DNA of 45,716 bases from the NCBI GenBank assembly GCA_019419505.1, contig DXZS01000013.1:1-45716 (forward strand). Reading direction: 5' to 3'. This document shows positions 32,445 to 41,433 of this stretch, one piece after another. The position numbers and the translations under genes are program-made. Below the pieces are notes generated by a model. It saw nothing but the letters and a program-made list of their open reading frames with translations, did not search any database and was not told the origin of the DNA. How positions within the stretch are numbered: the first letter of the stretch is position 1; the number at the start of each line of letters is the position of its first letter. The stretch is from Collinsella sp. (GTDB lineage Bacteria; Actinomycetota; Coriobacteriia; Coriobacteriales; Coriobacteriaceae).

Positions 32445-33204
32445 TCGCACCCTTCTTATCGCTGGTAACTGGAAGATGAACAACGACGTCGCCGAGGCTG
32501 CCAAGCTCGCCGACGAGCTGGCTCAGGCTCTGCCCGAGGTTCCGGCTGGCGTCGAGGTACTCGTCTGCCCTCCGACCATCGACATCACCACGGTTCATGA
32601 CCGCATTCAGGCTGCCCCCATCGCCCTCGGTGCACAGAACGTGTACTGGGAGGCCAAGGGTGCCTTCACCGGTGAGTCCTCTTGCGACATGCTCAAGTCC
32701 GCTGGCTGCACCTACTGCATCATCGGTCACTCCGAGCGTCGCGACTACTTCCACGAGACCGACGAGGACCAGAACAAGAAGGCCAAGGCTCTCGTTGCCG
32801 CCGGCCTTGTTCCCGTCTTCTGCTGCGGCGAGTCCCTCGAGGTCCGCGAGGCCGGCACCTATGTCGAGCACGTCGTGAACCAGGTCAAGGCTGGCCTTGC
32901 TGGTCTTGAGATCACCTGCCCCAAGCAGGTCGTCGTCGCCTATGAGCCCATCTGGGCCATCGGCACCGGCAAGACCGCTACCGCCGAGGACGCTCAGGAG
33001 GTCTGCGGCGCTATCCGTGAGACCCTCAAGGAGATGTTCGGCGAGGAGCTCGCCAACGGCATCCGCGTTCTCTACGGTGGTTCCGCCAAGCCCGGTAACA
33101 TCGCCGAGCTCGTCGCCAAGCCCGACGTTGACGGCGCCCTCGTGGGCGGCGCTTCGCTCAAGGCTGCCGACTTCGCCTCTATGGTCGTCAAGGCAGGCGA
33201 GTAG
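32437..33204 (+). CDS. tpiA: Triosephosphate isomerase
   Basis: Interconverts dihydroxyacetone phosphate and glyceraldehyde-3-phosphate. The 255-residue TIM barrel has K13 in AGNWKMN, H98 in GHSERR and the catalytic Glu in YEPIWAIGTG, followed by the mobile loop and the phosphate-binding LYGGSAKPGN. It starts inside the end of pgk and is separated from gpmI by five bases. Confidence 0.98.
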   Translation: MPNRTLLIAGNWKMNNDVAEAAKLADELAQALPEVPAGVEVLVCPPTIDITTVHDRIQAAPIALGAQNVYWEAKGAFTGESSCDMLKSAGCTYCIIGHSERRDYFHETDEDQNKKAKALVAAGLVPVFCCGESLEVREAGTYVEHVVNQVKAGLAGLEITCPKQVVVAYEPIWAIGTGKTATAEDAQEVCGAIRETLKEMFGEELANGIRVLYGGSAKPGNIAELVAKPDVDGALVGGASLKAADFASMVVKAGE

Positions 33205-33209
33205 GACAT

Positions 33210-34763
33210 ATGGCACAACGTCATCTTCCTGCACTCCTGATTATCATGGACGGCTGCGGCCTGGCTCCGGCTGATGGCGAGAACGCCGTCGCCGCTGCCA
33301 AGACGCCCTTCCTTGATGGCCTGTACGAGAAGTATCCTCACACCACGCTCGGTGCTTCGGGCGAGGACGTGGGCCTTCCCGACGGCCAGATGGGCAACTC
33401 CGAGGTGGGTCACCTCAACATCGGTGCCGGTCGCATCGTGTTCCAGGAGCTTTCGCGCATCAACAATGCCATCAAGGACGGCTCCATCGCCAAGAACGAG
33501 GTTTTCGTCAAGGCCATGGACGATGTCAAGGCTGACGGCAAGACTCTCCACCTCATGGGCCTTATGAGCCCTGGCGGCGTTCACTCCCACATGAACCACG
33601 TCGAGGCTCTGGTCAAGATGGCTGCCGAGCATGGTGTCAAGACCGTTCGCGTCCACGCCTTCATGGATGGCCGCGACGTTGACCCGCAGTCCGGTGCCGG
33701 TTACATGAGTGAGTTCTGCGCCTTCCTGGCCAAGATTTCCGAGGAGACCGGTTGCGACGCTCGCGTTGCCACCGTCTCGGGTCGTTATTGGGCGATGGAC
33801 CGCGACAACCGTTGGGAGCGCATCCAGCGCGCCTACGACGTCATGGTCAACGCGTCCGATGCTGATACCGACCCCGTTGCCGGTATCAAGGCCTACTACG
33901 AGAAGGACCCGCGCGGCGACGAGTTCGTCGAGCCCTTCGCTGCCCACAACGAGGGCATCCACGAGGGCGACGCGGCTATTTTCTTCAACTTCCGTCCCGA
34001 CCGCGCACGTCAGATGACCCGCGTGTTCACGGACAAGGAGTTCGACGGCTTTGAGCGCGAGCAGATCAAGCTCTCGCACTTTGTGACGATGACCGAGTAC
34101 GATCCGACGTTTGACGTCGAGGTCGCCTTCCCCAAGACGTTCCCCGAGAACGTCCTGGCCGACGTCATCGCCGCCAATGGCCTGAAGCAGCTGCACACTG
34201 CCGAGACCGAGAAGTACGCCCACGTGACGTTCTTCCTCAACGGTGGCATCGAGGAGCCCAAGGAGGGCGAGGAGCGTGTGCTCGTCGCTTCCCCCAAGGT
34301 CGCTACCTACGATTTGCAGCCCGAGATGAGCGCTCCCGAGGTTACCGAGAAGCTTGTCGCCGCCATCAACGAGGATCGCGCTGATTTCTACATCGTGAAC
34401 TTCGCGAACTGCGACATGGTTGGTCACACCGGTGTCTTCGACGCTGCCGTTAAGGCCGTTGAGGCTGTTGACGATGCCCTGTCCAAGGTTGTCCCGGCGA
34501 TTCTCGCCAAGGGCGGCTTTGCACTGATTACCGCCGATCACGGCAACGCCGATCACATGTTTGACGTTGCTTCCGACGGTTCCAAGCATCCGTTTACGGC
34601 GCACACTACCAACCGCGTGCCGTTCATCATCGTTGATGAGAAGGCACAGCTCACCGGTATCGAGGACGGTCGTCTTTCCGATATCGCCCCGACTATGCTC
34701 ACCATGGCTGGTCTGGAGCCTTCCGCCGAGATGACGGGCCGCGTGCTCGCCACCGAGGCCTAA
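33210..34763 (+). CDS. gpmI: 2,3-bisphosphoglycerate-independent phosphoglycerate mutase
   Basis: Manganese enzyme that converts 3-phosphoglycerate to 2-phosphoglycerate. The 517-residue protein has the metal-binding D14 in IIMDGCG, the phosphoserine S64 in GQMGNSEVGH, the VHAFMDGRD and SGRYWAMDRDNRW substrate blocks and the C-terminal metal site NCDMVGHTG and TADHGNADHM. The motif near D14 reads DGCG where many homologues have DGWG. In many actinobacteria tpiA is followed closely by secG; here gpmI is placed between them, completing a compact lower-glycolysis operon. Confidence 0.97.
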   Translation: MAQRHLPALLIIMDGCGLAPADGENAVAAAKTPFLDGLYEKYPHTTLGASGEDVGLPDGQMGNSEVGHLNIGAGRIVFQELSRINNAIKDGSIAKNEVFVKAMDDVKADGKTLHLMGLMSPGGVHSHMNHVEALVKMAAEHGVKTVRVHAFMDGRDVDPQSGAGYMSEFCAFLAKISEETGCDARVATVSGRYWAMDRDNRWERIQRAYDVMVNASDADTDPVAGIKAYYEKDPRGDEFVEPFAAHNEGIHEGDAAIFFNFRPDRARQMTRVFTDKEFDGFEREQIKLSHFVTMTEYDPTFDVEVAFPKTFPENVLADVIAANGLKQLHTAETEKYAHVTFFLNGGIEEPKEGEERVLVASPKVATYDLQPEMSAPEVTEKLVAAINEDRADFYIVNFANCDMVGHTGVFDAAVKAVEAVDDALSKVVPAILAKGGFALITADHGNADHMFDVASDGSKHPFTAHTTNRVPFIIVDEKAQLTGIEDGRLSDIAPTMLTMAGLEPSAEMTGRVLATEA

Positions 34764-34788
34764 GAGAAAACAAATACCGTTTTCTAGC

Positions 34789-34823
34789 AAGGGGGTTGTC
34801 CACAATCGGACAATCCCCTTTTT
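34789..34823 (+). terminator. Terminator after gpmI
   Basis: A 13-bp stem (34789-34801 with 34808-34820, one G-U pair) and a 6-nt loop are followed by T residues. Confidence 0.9.
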
Positions 34824-34882
34824 GGTATTTCTGCCATTTCCGCCCCGTCCCCGAGTGGCAGGTAGGGGAGAACGGGGAATTG

Positions 34883-34891
34883 TGGTACAGT
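34883..34891 (+). promoter_or_regulatory. Probable secG promoter (extended -10)
   Basis: TGGTACAGT is an extended -10. Transcription would start near 34898, 30 bases before secG. No good -35 is present. A CCCCGTCCCC / GGGG...ACGGGG inverted repeat (34843-34877) lies just upstream. Confidence 0.45.
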
Positions 34892-34927
34892 ACTGGAGTT
34901 TGAACTGTTCTATTAAGGAGCTTATCT

Positions 34928-35182
34928 ATGGGTCCGTTCCAGATTCTTCTGTTTGTCGTTTGGGCTGTTTCTGCCGTGGCGCTGACGATTCTCGTCCTGA
35001 TGCATTCCGGTAAGGGTACCGGCGTTTCGGATATGATTGCCAGCTCGCTGTATAACTCCAGCTCTGCCACGGGCGTTATGGAGCAGAACCTTGACCGCCT
35101 GACCGTCATCATGGCTGTTGTGTTTGCCGTGTGCGTCGTGCTGTGCATGTTCTTCTTCCCGCAGGGCATCGTGGGCTACTAA
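34928..35182 (+). CDS. secG: Preprotein translocase subunit SecG
   Basis: Small membrane subunit that assists SecYE during protein export. The 84-residue protein has two hydrophobic helices (about residues 5-24 and 58-77) with a polar loop between them that carries the family's SGKGTGVSDMI and Gln/Asn-rich link. AAGGAG sits well before the ATG. The position after the gap-pgk-tpi block is typical of actinobacteria. It has its own promoter and terminator here. Confidence 0.93.
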   Translation: MGPFQILLFVVWAVSAVALTILVLMHSGKGTGVSDMIASSLYNSSSATGVMEQNLDRLTVIMAVVFAVCVVLCMFFFPQGIVGY

Positions 35183-35204
35183 TCACGAGCCGCATAAATA
35201 CTTG

Positions 35205-35235
35205 AAAAGGGTCCCGCAAGTGCGGGACCCTTTTT
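35205..35235 (+). terminator. Terminator after secG
   Basis: A perfect 13-bp stem, AAAAGGGTCCCGC (35205-35217) with the complementary arm at 35222-35234, has an AAGT tetraloop and a T-run. Confidence 0.95.
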
Positions 35236-35237
35236 GT

Positions 35238-35395
35238 TTACATATTTGTAACAGAGTCAAAATATCCTCATATACTTCGCCCAACTAAAGAAAATCTCGA
35301 CCGTTAACCGGAATTAGCCCCAAATCGCGCATAAAATGCGCTACTGTATTGCAATACGTTGGTCCGCTTTGTATAACCAGCCAAAACGGCGGACC
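35238..35395 (+). promoter_or_regulatory. Control region of the opp operon with several palindromes
   Basis: Four dyads lie in 158 bases: TTACA-TATT-TGTAA (35238-35251), GCGCAT-AAA-ATGCGC (35327-35341), the exact 12-mer GTATTGCAATAC (35346-35357), and GGTCCGC/GCGGACC (35361-35367 with 35389-35395). A strong -10, TATACT, is at 35271-35276; TTGTAA at 35246-35251 is a poor, distant -35. The leader before oppA would be about 190 nt. The loop-free 12-mer looks like a DNA operator rather than RNA structure. Confidence 0.5.
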
Positions 35396-35473
35396 GCGTT
35401 TGAATGGTTCGATTGGGCTGTCTTGACGTTGCCCGACCGAACTTACTTTGTCCTATCTCATAAGGAGGATGGC

Positions 35474-37150
35474 ATGGCTGATTCTATGTTCCACCAGCCC
35501 GTTATGGGTCGTCGCGCCTTTGTCGGCGGTACCCTTGCTGCGAGCTCCATGGCTTTTCTTGCCGCATGCGGCAAGAAGGGCGGCGACGCTTCCGGTTCTG
35601 AGTCCGGTTCGAAGCTGAACTTCTACATCAACAACCCGGTCTGCATCGACCCCTACAATGTCCAGGAGGACCAGGGCACTCAGGTCGAGTACCAGCTCTT
35701 TGATGCTCTGACCTCTTACGACGCCGAGAAGGGCGAGATTGTTCCGCTGGCTTGCGAGTCCTTTGAGTCCAACGACGACGCCACCGAGTTTACCTTCAAG
35801 ATCAAGAAGGCCAAGTTCCACAACGGTGACGACGTTACCTCCAAGTCCTTCAAGCTCGGTTGGGAGCGTCTGGTCAACACCAAGTCGGCTGTCGCTACCG
35901 AGTACGGCCCTTCCGAGGTCTCCTATCACCTCTCCATGGTCGAGGGCTATGACGATCTGCTTGCCGGTAACGCTACCGAGCTCAGCGGTGTTACCTGCCC
36001 CGACGATGAGACCCTCGTCGTCAAGCTGGCTTCCGCTTACGCCGACTTCCCCTTCGTCGCCTCTCACCCGGCTCTGGCCCCGGTTCCCGAGTGCGCCGAG
36101 TCCGATGTCAAGAGCTTCTACCTTGCCCCGGTCGGTAACGGCCCGTTCATGATGGACGGCAAGTGGGAGGATGGCCAGGAGATCAACGTCAAGAAGTTCG
36201 ACGATTACTATGGCGACAAGGCCAAGATCGATGGCATCCACTTCCAGGTCATCAAGGACATGGAGACCGCTTACAAGGAGTTCCAGGCGGGTAACCTCGA
36301 TGTCTGCGACGTTCCCGTCGCTCAGATTGATGCCGCCAAGAAGGATCGCGGCGTGTCCAAGGACGGCTACACCATGGGAGACGGCGAGCGCATGCTGCTC
36401 GGCGCCGAGCCTTCCACGTACTATCTGACCTGCAACACCACGGCCGAGCCGTTCAACAACGCCGACCTGCGTAGGGGTATCTCCCTGGCCATCAACCGTG
36501 AGGCCATCTGCAAGACCATCTTCAAGGGTACCCGTACCCCTGCCGACGGCATTGTTCCTCCGGGCATCGATGGCTACAAGGAGGGCGCATGGGAGTTCTG
36601 CGCCTACGATGTCGACAAGGCTAACGAGTACCTCGACAAGGTTGCTCCCGCTGGCGCTAACGGCGATCGTGGCATTAGCGTGACCCTTTCCTACAACCAG
36701 GACGGCGGTCACAAGGAGATCATGGAGTCCATCATCGGCGACCTCGCCAAGGTTGGTGTTACCGCTGTCTCCGATACCCCCGAGTGGTCTGCCCTGCTCG
36801 AGCAGTATCAGAACTTTAACTATCAGTTCGGTCGTCTGGGTTGGATTGCCGACTACCCGATCATGGACAACTTCCTGTATCCGCTGTTCCACTCCGACTC
36901 CCTCGGTGGCGACAACCGCTCTGGTTACAGCAACCCCGAGTTCGACGCTAAGGTCGACGAGGCTCGTACTATTGTTGACGATGAGGAGCGCGTCGCCAAG
37001 ATGCAGGAGGCCGACGCAATGGTCGCTGCCGACTGCCCGGTCATCCCGATTATGTTCTACACGCACACTGTCGCCGGCTCCGATCGCATCAAGCACCTCT
37101 ATGTCGATCCGCAGAAGCACGCCGATCTGGGTACCGCTGAGCTCGCCTAA
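35474..37150 (+). CDS. oppA: Oligopeptide ABC transporter substrate-binding lipoprotein
   Basis: Membrane-anchored receptor of a peptide importer, SBP_bac_5 family, 558 residues. The signal has a twin arginine (GRRAFVGG, residues 12-19) and a lipobox ending at C32 (FLAAC), then GKKGGDAS. Internal blocks such as NFYINNPVCIDPYNVQEDQGTQVEYQ-type opening strands, EPSTYYLTCNT and RRGISLAINREAICK match OppA. The ATG at 35474 follows AAGGAGG. A strong hairpin downstream separates it from oppB. Substrate is predicted as peptides because the whole set resembles OppABCDF; nothing nearby suggests a special ligand. Confidence 0.9.
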   Translation: MADSMFHQPVMGRRAFVGGTLAASSMAFLAACGKKGGDASGSESGSKLNFYINNPVCIDPYNVQEDQGTQVEYQLFDALTSYDAEKGEIVPLACESFESNDDATEFTFKIKKAKFHNGDDVTSKSFKLGWERLVNTKSAVATEYGPSEVSYHLSMVEGYDDLLAGNATELSGVTCPDDETLVVKLASAYADFPFVASHPALAPVPECAESDVKSFYLAPVGNGPFMMDGKWEDGQEINVKKFDDYYGDKAKIDGIHFQVIKDMETAYKEFQAGNLDVCDVPVAQIDAAKKDRGVSKDGYTMGDGERMLLGAEPSTYYLTCNTTAEPFNNADLRRGISLAINREAICKTIFKGTRTPADGIVPPGIDGYKEGAWEFCAYDVDKANEYLDKVAPAGANGDRGISVTLSYNQDGGHKEIMESIIGDLAKVGVTAVSDTPEWSALLEQYQNFNYQFGRLGWIADYPIMDNFLYPLFHSDSLGGDNRSGYSNPEFDAKVDEARTIVDDEERVAKMQEADAMVAADCPVIPIMFYTHTVAGSDRIKHLYVDPQKHADLGTAELA

Positions 37151-37246
37151 GAGTTTGCAGCTTCCGTGAGGGTCAAGTATTTACGTAGACCTCATGGGAA
37201 ACATACAGTTCTCCCTAACCTGGGGTAAACTGGCTGATGGTAATTT

Positions 37247-37276
37247 TGGGATGCCGGTCTGGCGATCGGCATCCCA
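37247..37276 (+). promoter_or_regulatory. Intercistronic hairpin between oppA and oppB
   Basis: A perfect 10-bp stem, TGGGATGCCG (37247-37256) with CGGCATCCCA (37267-37276), is followed by only three T. It matches the position of the hairpin after the other binding-protein gene (19252). Confidence 0.65.
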
Positions 37277-37306
37277 TTTAGGTTAATCCCTAGATAGGGG
37301 AGTGGT

Positions 37307-38344
37307 ATGGGTAAGTACATCGTTAAACGTGTGCTTCAGTTCATCCCGGTGTTTTTGGGCGTTACGCTGATTCTGTTCGCCCTCCAGAATATCGTGCCGG
37401 GAGATCCGATCAAGCTGATCGGTGGAGACAAGGCTCTGTCCCCCGAGGTGGAGCTTCAGCTTCGCGTTCGCTATCACCTGGTCCAGACGGACGAGGACGG
37501 CAACGCGATCCTTGACGAGAACGGCGACCCCGTTCAAACGTCGCTCGTGGACCGTTACTTGTATTACATGAACGGCCTGCTTCATGGCGATCTGGGCAAT
37601 TCGTATCAGCGCAAGCTGCCGGTTACGGAAATCTTTGCCCAGAAGTATCCGTATACGGTCAAACTTGCCGCGTGCGCCATCGTGCTCGAGGCAATTATGG
37701 GTATCGGTGCGGGTATCATTTCGGCGGTAAAGCGTTATTCCTTCTGGGATATTTTGGTAACGCTCACCACGTCGATCCTCGTTGCGGTCCCGGCCTTCTG
37801 GCTCGGTATGTTGCTGCAGCTGTTCTTTGGCGTCATCCTCAAGGACGCCACGGGCGGTGCAATCTCCATGCCGATCTCGGGTGCCGGCGGTTCCAGCTCT
37901 CAGTATCAGGATTGGATGCACTATGTGCTTCCGACCATTACGCTGGCTTCGGTTTCGACCGCTTATGCTGCGCGCATTATGCGCTCGCAGCTGCTTGACG
38001 TCATGAACCAGGATTACATCCGTACGGCAAAGGCCAAGGGTCTCTCCAATCGTGCGATCATCGTCAAGCATGCGCTTAAGAATGCACTCATCCCCGTCGT
38101 TACCTATATTGGTGTCGACTTTGGCGGCATGCTTTCGGGCGCCATCCTGACCGAGACGGTCTTCAACTGGCCCGGTATCGGCTATGAGGTCTATCGCGCC
38201 ATTAGCATGCGTGACTGGCCCATCGTTATGGGCGGCGTTACGCTCATCGTTGTCGTCGTCATGGTGATCAACCTGCTCGTCGACATTAGCTATGCATTCC
38301 TCGACCCGCGCATCCGCCTTGGCGGTCCGTCGGATAAGGCCTAA
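37307..38344 (+). CDS. oppB: Oligopeptide ABC transporter permease OppB
   Basis: Channel subunit with six predicted membrane helices, 345 residues. The N-terminus YIVKRVLQFIPVFLGVTLILF is typical of OppB, and the EAA-type loop reads DYIRTAKAKGLSNRAIIVKH. The segment after the first helix is longer than usual, with a charged insert (about residues 50-75, TDEDGNAILDENGD) that would lie outside the membrane. The ATG at 37307 is preceded by GGGGAG. OppC follows after 14 bases. Confidence 0.95.
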   Translation: MGKYIVKRVLQFIPVFLGVTLILFALQNIVPGDPIKLIGGDKALSPEVELQLRVRYHLVQTDEDGNAILDENGDPVQTSLVDRYLYYMNGLLHGDLGNSYQRKLPVTEIFAQKYPYTVKLAACAIVLEAIMGIGAGIISAVKRYSFWDILVTLTTSILVAVPAFWLGMLLQLFFGVILKDATGGAISMPISGAGGSSSQYQDWMHYVLPTITLASVSTAYAARIMRSQLLDVMNQDYIRTAKAKGLSNRAIIVKHALKNALIPVVTYIGVDFGGMLSGAILTETVFNWPGIGYEVYRAISMRDWPIVMGGVTLIVVVVMVINLLVDISYAFLDPRIRLGGPSDKA

Positions 38345-38358
38345 GGGAGGTACGTCTC

Positions 38359-39294
38359 ATGCAGGAAACTGATTCTCAGTCTCAGGAGCAGGCTACCGCC
38401 ACCAAGGTCGCATCTGCTCCCGCCAAGTCCCGCACGCTGTGGGGCGACGCTTTTAAGCGTCTTCGTAAGAACAAGCTCGCCGTTATCGGTGTCTGCTGGA
38501 TCATCATCGTCGTTGTGGTTGCCCTGACCGCAGATCTGTGGGCTAAGCCCTGGCTCGGTTCGCCGACGGCTTCCGATTCGACCACCATGGCCGAGACATC
38601 GCTACTGGCTCCGTGTGCCGAGCACCCGTTTGGCACCGATGCCCTCGGTCGCGACATTCTCGTCCGCGTTATCTACGGTGCACGCGTTTCGCTTTCTGTC
38701 GGTATCATGGCCACCGCCATCTCCACATTGATCGGCCTGGTCATGGGCGCCCTGGCCGGTTTCTACGGCGGCATTTGGGATACGATCATCATGCGCTGTG
38801 CGGACATCTTCCTGGCGTTCCCGTACGTGCTGTTCGTTGTCGCCATGATCGCCGTTATCGGCCGTGGTCTTCAGAACGTCTTTATCGCCATCGGCATTCT
38901 TGGCTGGCCTTCGATTGCGCGCGTCTTCCGCTCTGCAATCTTGACGGTCAAGGAAAACGACTATGTTGATGCAGCGCGCGCGATGGGTGCATCTGATGCT
39001 CGTATCGTCGTGCGTCACATCTTCCCGAACTCCGTCGCCTCCATCGTGGTCTACGCGACCATGAACATTGGTGGCGCCATTCTGACCGAGTCCGCTCTGT
39101 CCTTCCTCGGCATGGGCGTTATTCCGCCTACGCCTTCGTGGGGCTCCATGATTCAGGACGGTCAGCAGTATCTTCTGACCGCTCCCTGGATGATGATCAT
39201 GCCCGGTCTGGCAATTCTCTCGACGGTGCTCGCCTTCACCCTGCTGGGTGACGGTCTGCGCGACGCCCTCGACGTCAAGATGAAGGACGCATAA
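38359..39294 (+). CDS. oppC: Oligopeptide ABC transporter permease OppC
   Basis: Second channel subunit, 311 residues. It has an N-terminal cytoplasmic tail of about 45 residues, a first helix (VIGVCWIIIVVVVALTA), the HPFGTDALGRDILVRVIYGAR block that marks DppC/OppC, and an EAA-type loop DYVDAARAMGASDARIVVRH. GGGAGG precedes the start. It is followed two bases later by oppD. Confidence 0.95.
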   Translation: MQETDSQSQEQATATKVASAPAKSRTLWGDAFKRLRKNKLAVIGVCWIIIVVVVALTADLWAKPWLGSPTASDSTTMAETSLLAPCAEHPFGTDALGRDILVRVIYGARVSLSVGIMATAISTLIGLVMGALAGFYGGIWDTIIMRCADIFLAFPYVLFVVAMIAVIGRGLQNVFIAIGILGWPSIARVFRSAILTVKENDYVDAARAMGASDARIVVRHIFPNSVASIVVYATMNIGGAILTESALSFLGMGVIPPTPSWGSMIQDGQQYLLTAPWMMIMPGLAILSTVLAFTLLGDGLRDALDVKMKDA

Positions 39295-39296
39295 GG

Positions 39297-40388
39297 ATGA
39301 AGAAGAACAAGAACTATGTGGACCTGAAGGACCAGCCGGTTCCTGAGGGCCAGCATCTGCTCGAGGTCGATGACCTTAAGATGTATTTCCACACCGAGGA
39401 TGGCGTTGTTCGCGCTGTCGACGGTGTCTCCTACACGCTCGATCGCGGCGAAACCCTGGGCGTCGTCGGTGAGTCCGGCTCCGGTAAGTCCGTGACCGCC
39501 ATGACCATCATGGGCCTCATCTCGATGCCTCCGGGAAAGATCGAGGGCGGTGACGTTCGCTATCGCGGCCGCTCCATCCTCGAAATGACCGAGGAAGAGA
39601 TGCAGCACATTCGCGGCAACGATATCGCGATGATCTTCCAGGATCCTATGACCTCCTTGAACCCGGTCTATAAGATCGGCAGGCAGGTGGGCGAGGGTCT
39701 TCGTCTGCACCGTGGCTACTCCAAGCAGGAGGCGCTCAAGCGTGCCACCGAGCTTTTGGACCTCGTGGGTATCCCCGAGCCCGAGAAGCGCGTCAATGAG
39801 TATCCGCACCAGTTCTCTGGCGGTATGCGTCAGCGAGTCATGATTGCCATGGCCCTTGCCTGCGATCCCGATATTCTGATTGCCGACGAGCCCACGACTG
39901 CCCTGGACGTTACCATCCAGGCTCAGATTATCGAGCTCATGCAGGAGATGCAGGAGAAGAACGGCAACGCCATCATCATGATTACCCATGACCTGGGTGT
40001 TGTCGCCGATATGGCCGATAAGATCATGGTTATGTACGCCGGCCGCCCCGTTGAGTTCGGTACTGCTGAGGAAATCTTCTACGAGAGCCGCCACCCCTAC
40101 ACCTGGGGTCTTATCCGCTCCATCCCGGAGCAGGCAATCGAAGAGAAGAAGCCGCTGACGCCGATTCACGGCAACCCGCCTTCGCTCATGAACCTGCCTG
40201 AGGGCTGCGTCTTCTCTCCTCGTTGCCCCTACGCGACGGACAAGTGCCGCAAGCAGCGCCCCGAGCGCGTTGTCACCGAGTCCGGTCACTATTCTGCGTG
40301 CCACTATTCCGGTGACCCCGAGTTCCTCAAGAACGCTCCTGAGACGTCCCGTACGCGCAAGGATTCCAAGAAGGGAGGCGAGGCGTAA
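39297..40388 (+). CDS. oppD: Oligopeptide ABC transporter ATPase OppD
   Basis: Nucleotide-binding subunit, 363 residues. Walker A GESGSGKS, Q-loop IFQDPMTSLNPV, a slightly changed signature FSGGMRQRV, Walker B ending DEPTTALD, and H-loop ITHD are visible. The C-terminal oligopeptide-transporter tail keeps its cysteines (GCVFSPRCPYATDKC), unlike the ATPases of the sialic-acid transporter in this window. The gene directly abuts oppF. Confidence 0.95.
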   Translation: MKKNKNYVDLKDQPVPEGQHLLEVDDLKMYFHTEDGVVRAVDGVSYTLDRGETLGVVGESGSGKSVTAMTIMGLISMPPGKIEGGDVRYRGRSILEMTEEEMQHIRGNDIAMIFQDPMTSLNPVYKIGRQVGEGLRLHRGYSKQEALKRATELLDLVGIPEPEKRVNEYPHQFSGGMRQRVMIAMALACDPDILIADEPTTALDVTIQAQIIELMQEMQEKNGNAIIMITHDLGVVADMADKIMVMYAGRPVEFGTAEEIFYESRHPYTWGLIRSIPEQAIEEKKPLTPIHGNPPSLMNLPEGCVFSPRCPYATDKCRKQRPERVVTESGHYSACHYSGDPEFLKNAPETSRTRKDSKKGGEA

Positions 40389-41417
40389 ATGGCAGACAAT
40401 AACGAGCGCACTCCACTGCTGAAGGTCGAGCACCTCTCCAAGGAGTTTCCCGCAGAGTCCGGCATGTTCGCCAAGCGTTTTTCCAAGCGCGTCGTCTCTG
40501 CTGTAAACGACATCTCTTTTGAGATTTATCCTGGCGAGACCTTTGGTCTGGTTGGCGAGTCTGGTTGCGGTAAATCCACCACGGGCCGCACTATCATGCG
40601 TCTGACCAAGCCGACCGCCGGCAAGGTGTTCTTCCAGGGCAAAGATGTTGCCGAGATGAGCAAGCATGAGATCAAGGACATGCGTCGTGAGATGCAGTTT
40701 ATCTTCCAGGATCCTTATGCTTCGCTCAACCCTCGTATGACCATCGGTGAGATTGTCTCCGAGCCCATGACCATTCATGGTGTGGGTACCAAGGAGGAGC
40801 GCATTGAGCGCGTCCGTGAGCTTCTCGACGTCGTTGGACTGAACCCCGAGCACATCAACCGCTATCCGCATGAGTTCTCGGGCGGCCAGCGTCAGCGTGT
40901 CGGTATTGCCCGCGCTTTTGCGCTGAAGCCCAAGCTGATTATCTGTGACGAGCCGGTATCCGCTCTGGATGTGTCCATTCAGGCCCAGGTTCTGAACCTG
41001 CTCAAGGAACTGCAGGACAAGTTCGGTACCGCGTATCTGTTTATCGCACACGACCTGTCCGTCGTACAGCACATCTCCGATCGCGTTGCCGTTATGTATC
41101 TGGGTAAGATGGTCGAGGTTTCGGACTGGAAGACGCTCTATAGCGAGCCTCACCATCCGTACACGCAGTCGCTGCTGTCTGCCGTGCCGGTTCCCGATCC
41201 GGATATCCAGAAGACCCGTAAGCGCATCATCCTTGCCGGTGATCCGCCGTCACCGCTGGATCCGCCGACCGGTTGCCGTTTCCACACGCGCTGCCCGATC
41301 GCGCAGGGCATCTGTTCCGAGAAGCTTCCTGAGTTTAAGGAAGTTGCCCCGGGCCACTGCTGCGCCTGTCACTTCGCGGAGCCGTTCCCGATCAAGGAAT
41401 CGCACATCGACCTGTAG
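40389..41417 (+). CDS. oppF: Oligopeptide ABC transporter ATPase OppF
   Basis: Second nucleotide-binding subunit, 342 residues, with Walker A GESGCGKST, Q-loop IFQDPYASLNPRM, signature FSGGQRQRVGIARAF, Walker B ending DEPVSALD, and H-loop AHDLS. The C-terminal tail has the cysteine motif GCRFHTRCPIAQGIC. The ATG follows the oppD stop immediately and the ribosome site GGGAGG is inside oppD. It is the last gene of the operon; a very large palindrome follows 16 bases after the stop. Confidence 0.95.
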   Translation: MADNNERTPLLKVEHLSKEFPAESGMFAKRFSKRVVSAVNDISFEIYPGETFGLVGESGCGKSTTGRTIMRLTKPTAGKVFFQGKDVAEMSKHEIKDMRREMQFIFQDPYASLNPRMTIGEIVSEPMTIHGVGTKEERIERVRELLDVVGLNPEHINRYPHEFSGGQRQRVGIARAFALKPKLIICDEPVSALDVSIQAQVLNLLKELQDKFGTAYLFIAHDLSVVQHISDRVAVMYLGKMVEVSDWKTLYSEPHHPYTQSLLSAVPVPDPDIQKTRKRIILAGDPPSPLDPPTGCRFHTRCPIAQGICSEKLPEFKEVAPGHCCACHFAEPFPIKESHIDL

Positions 41418-41433
41418 TTGTTTGTTCTCGTCC

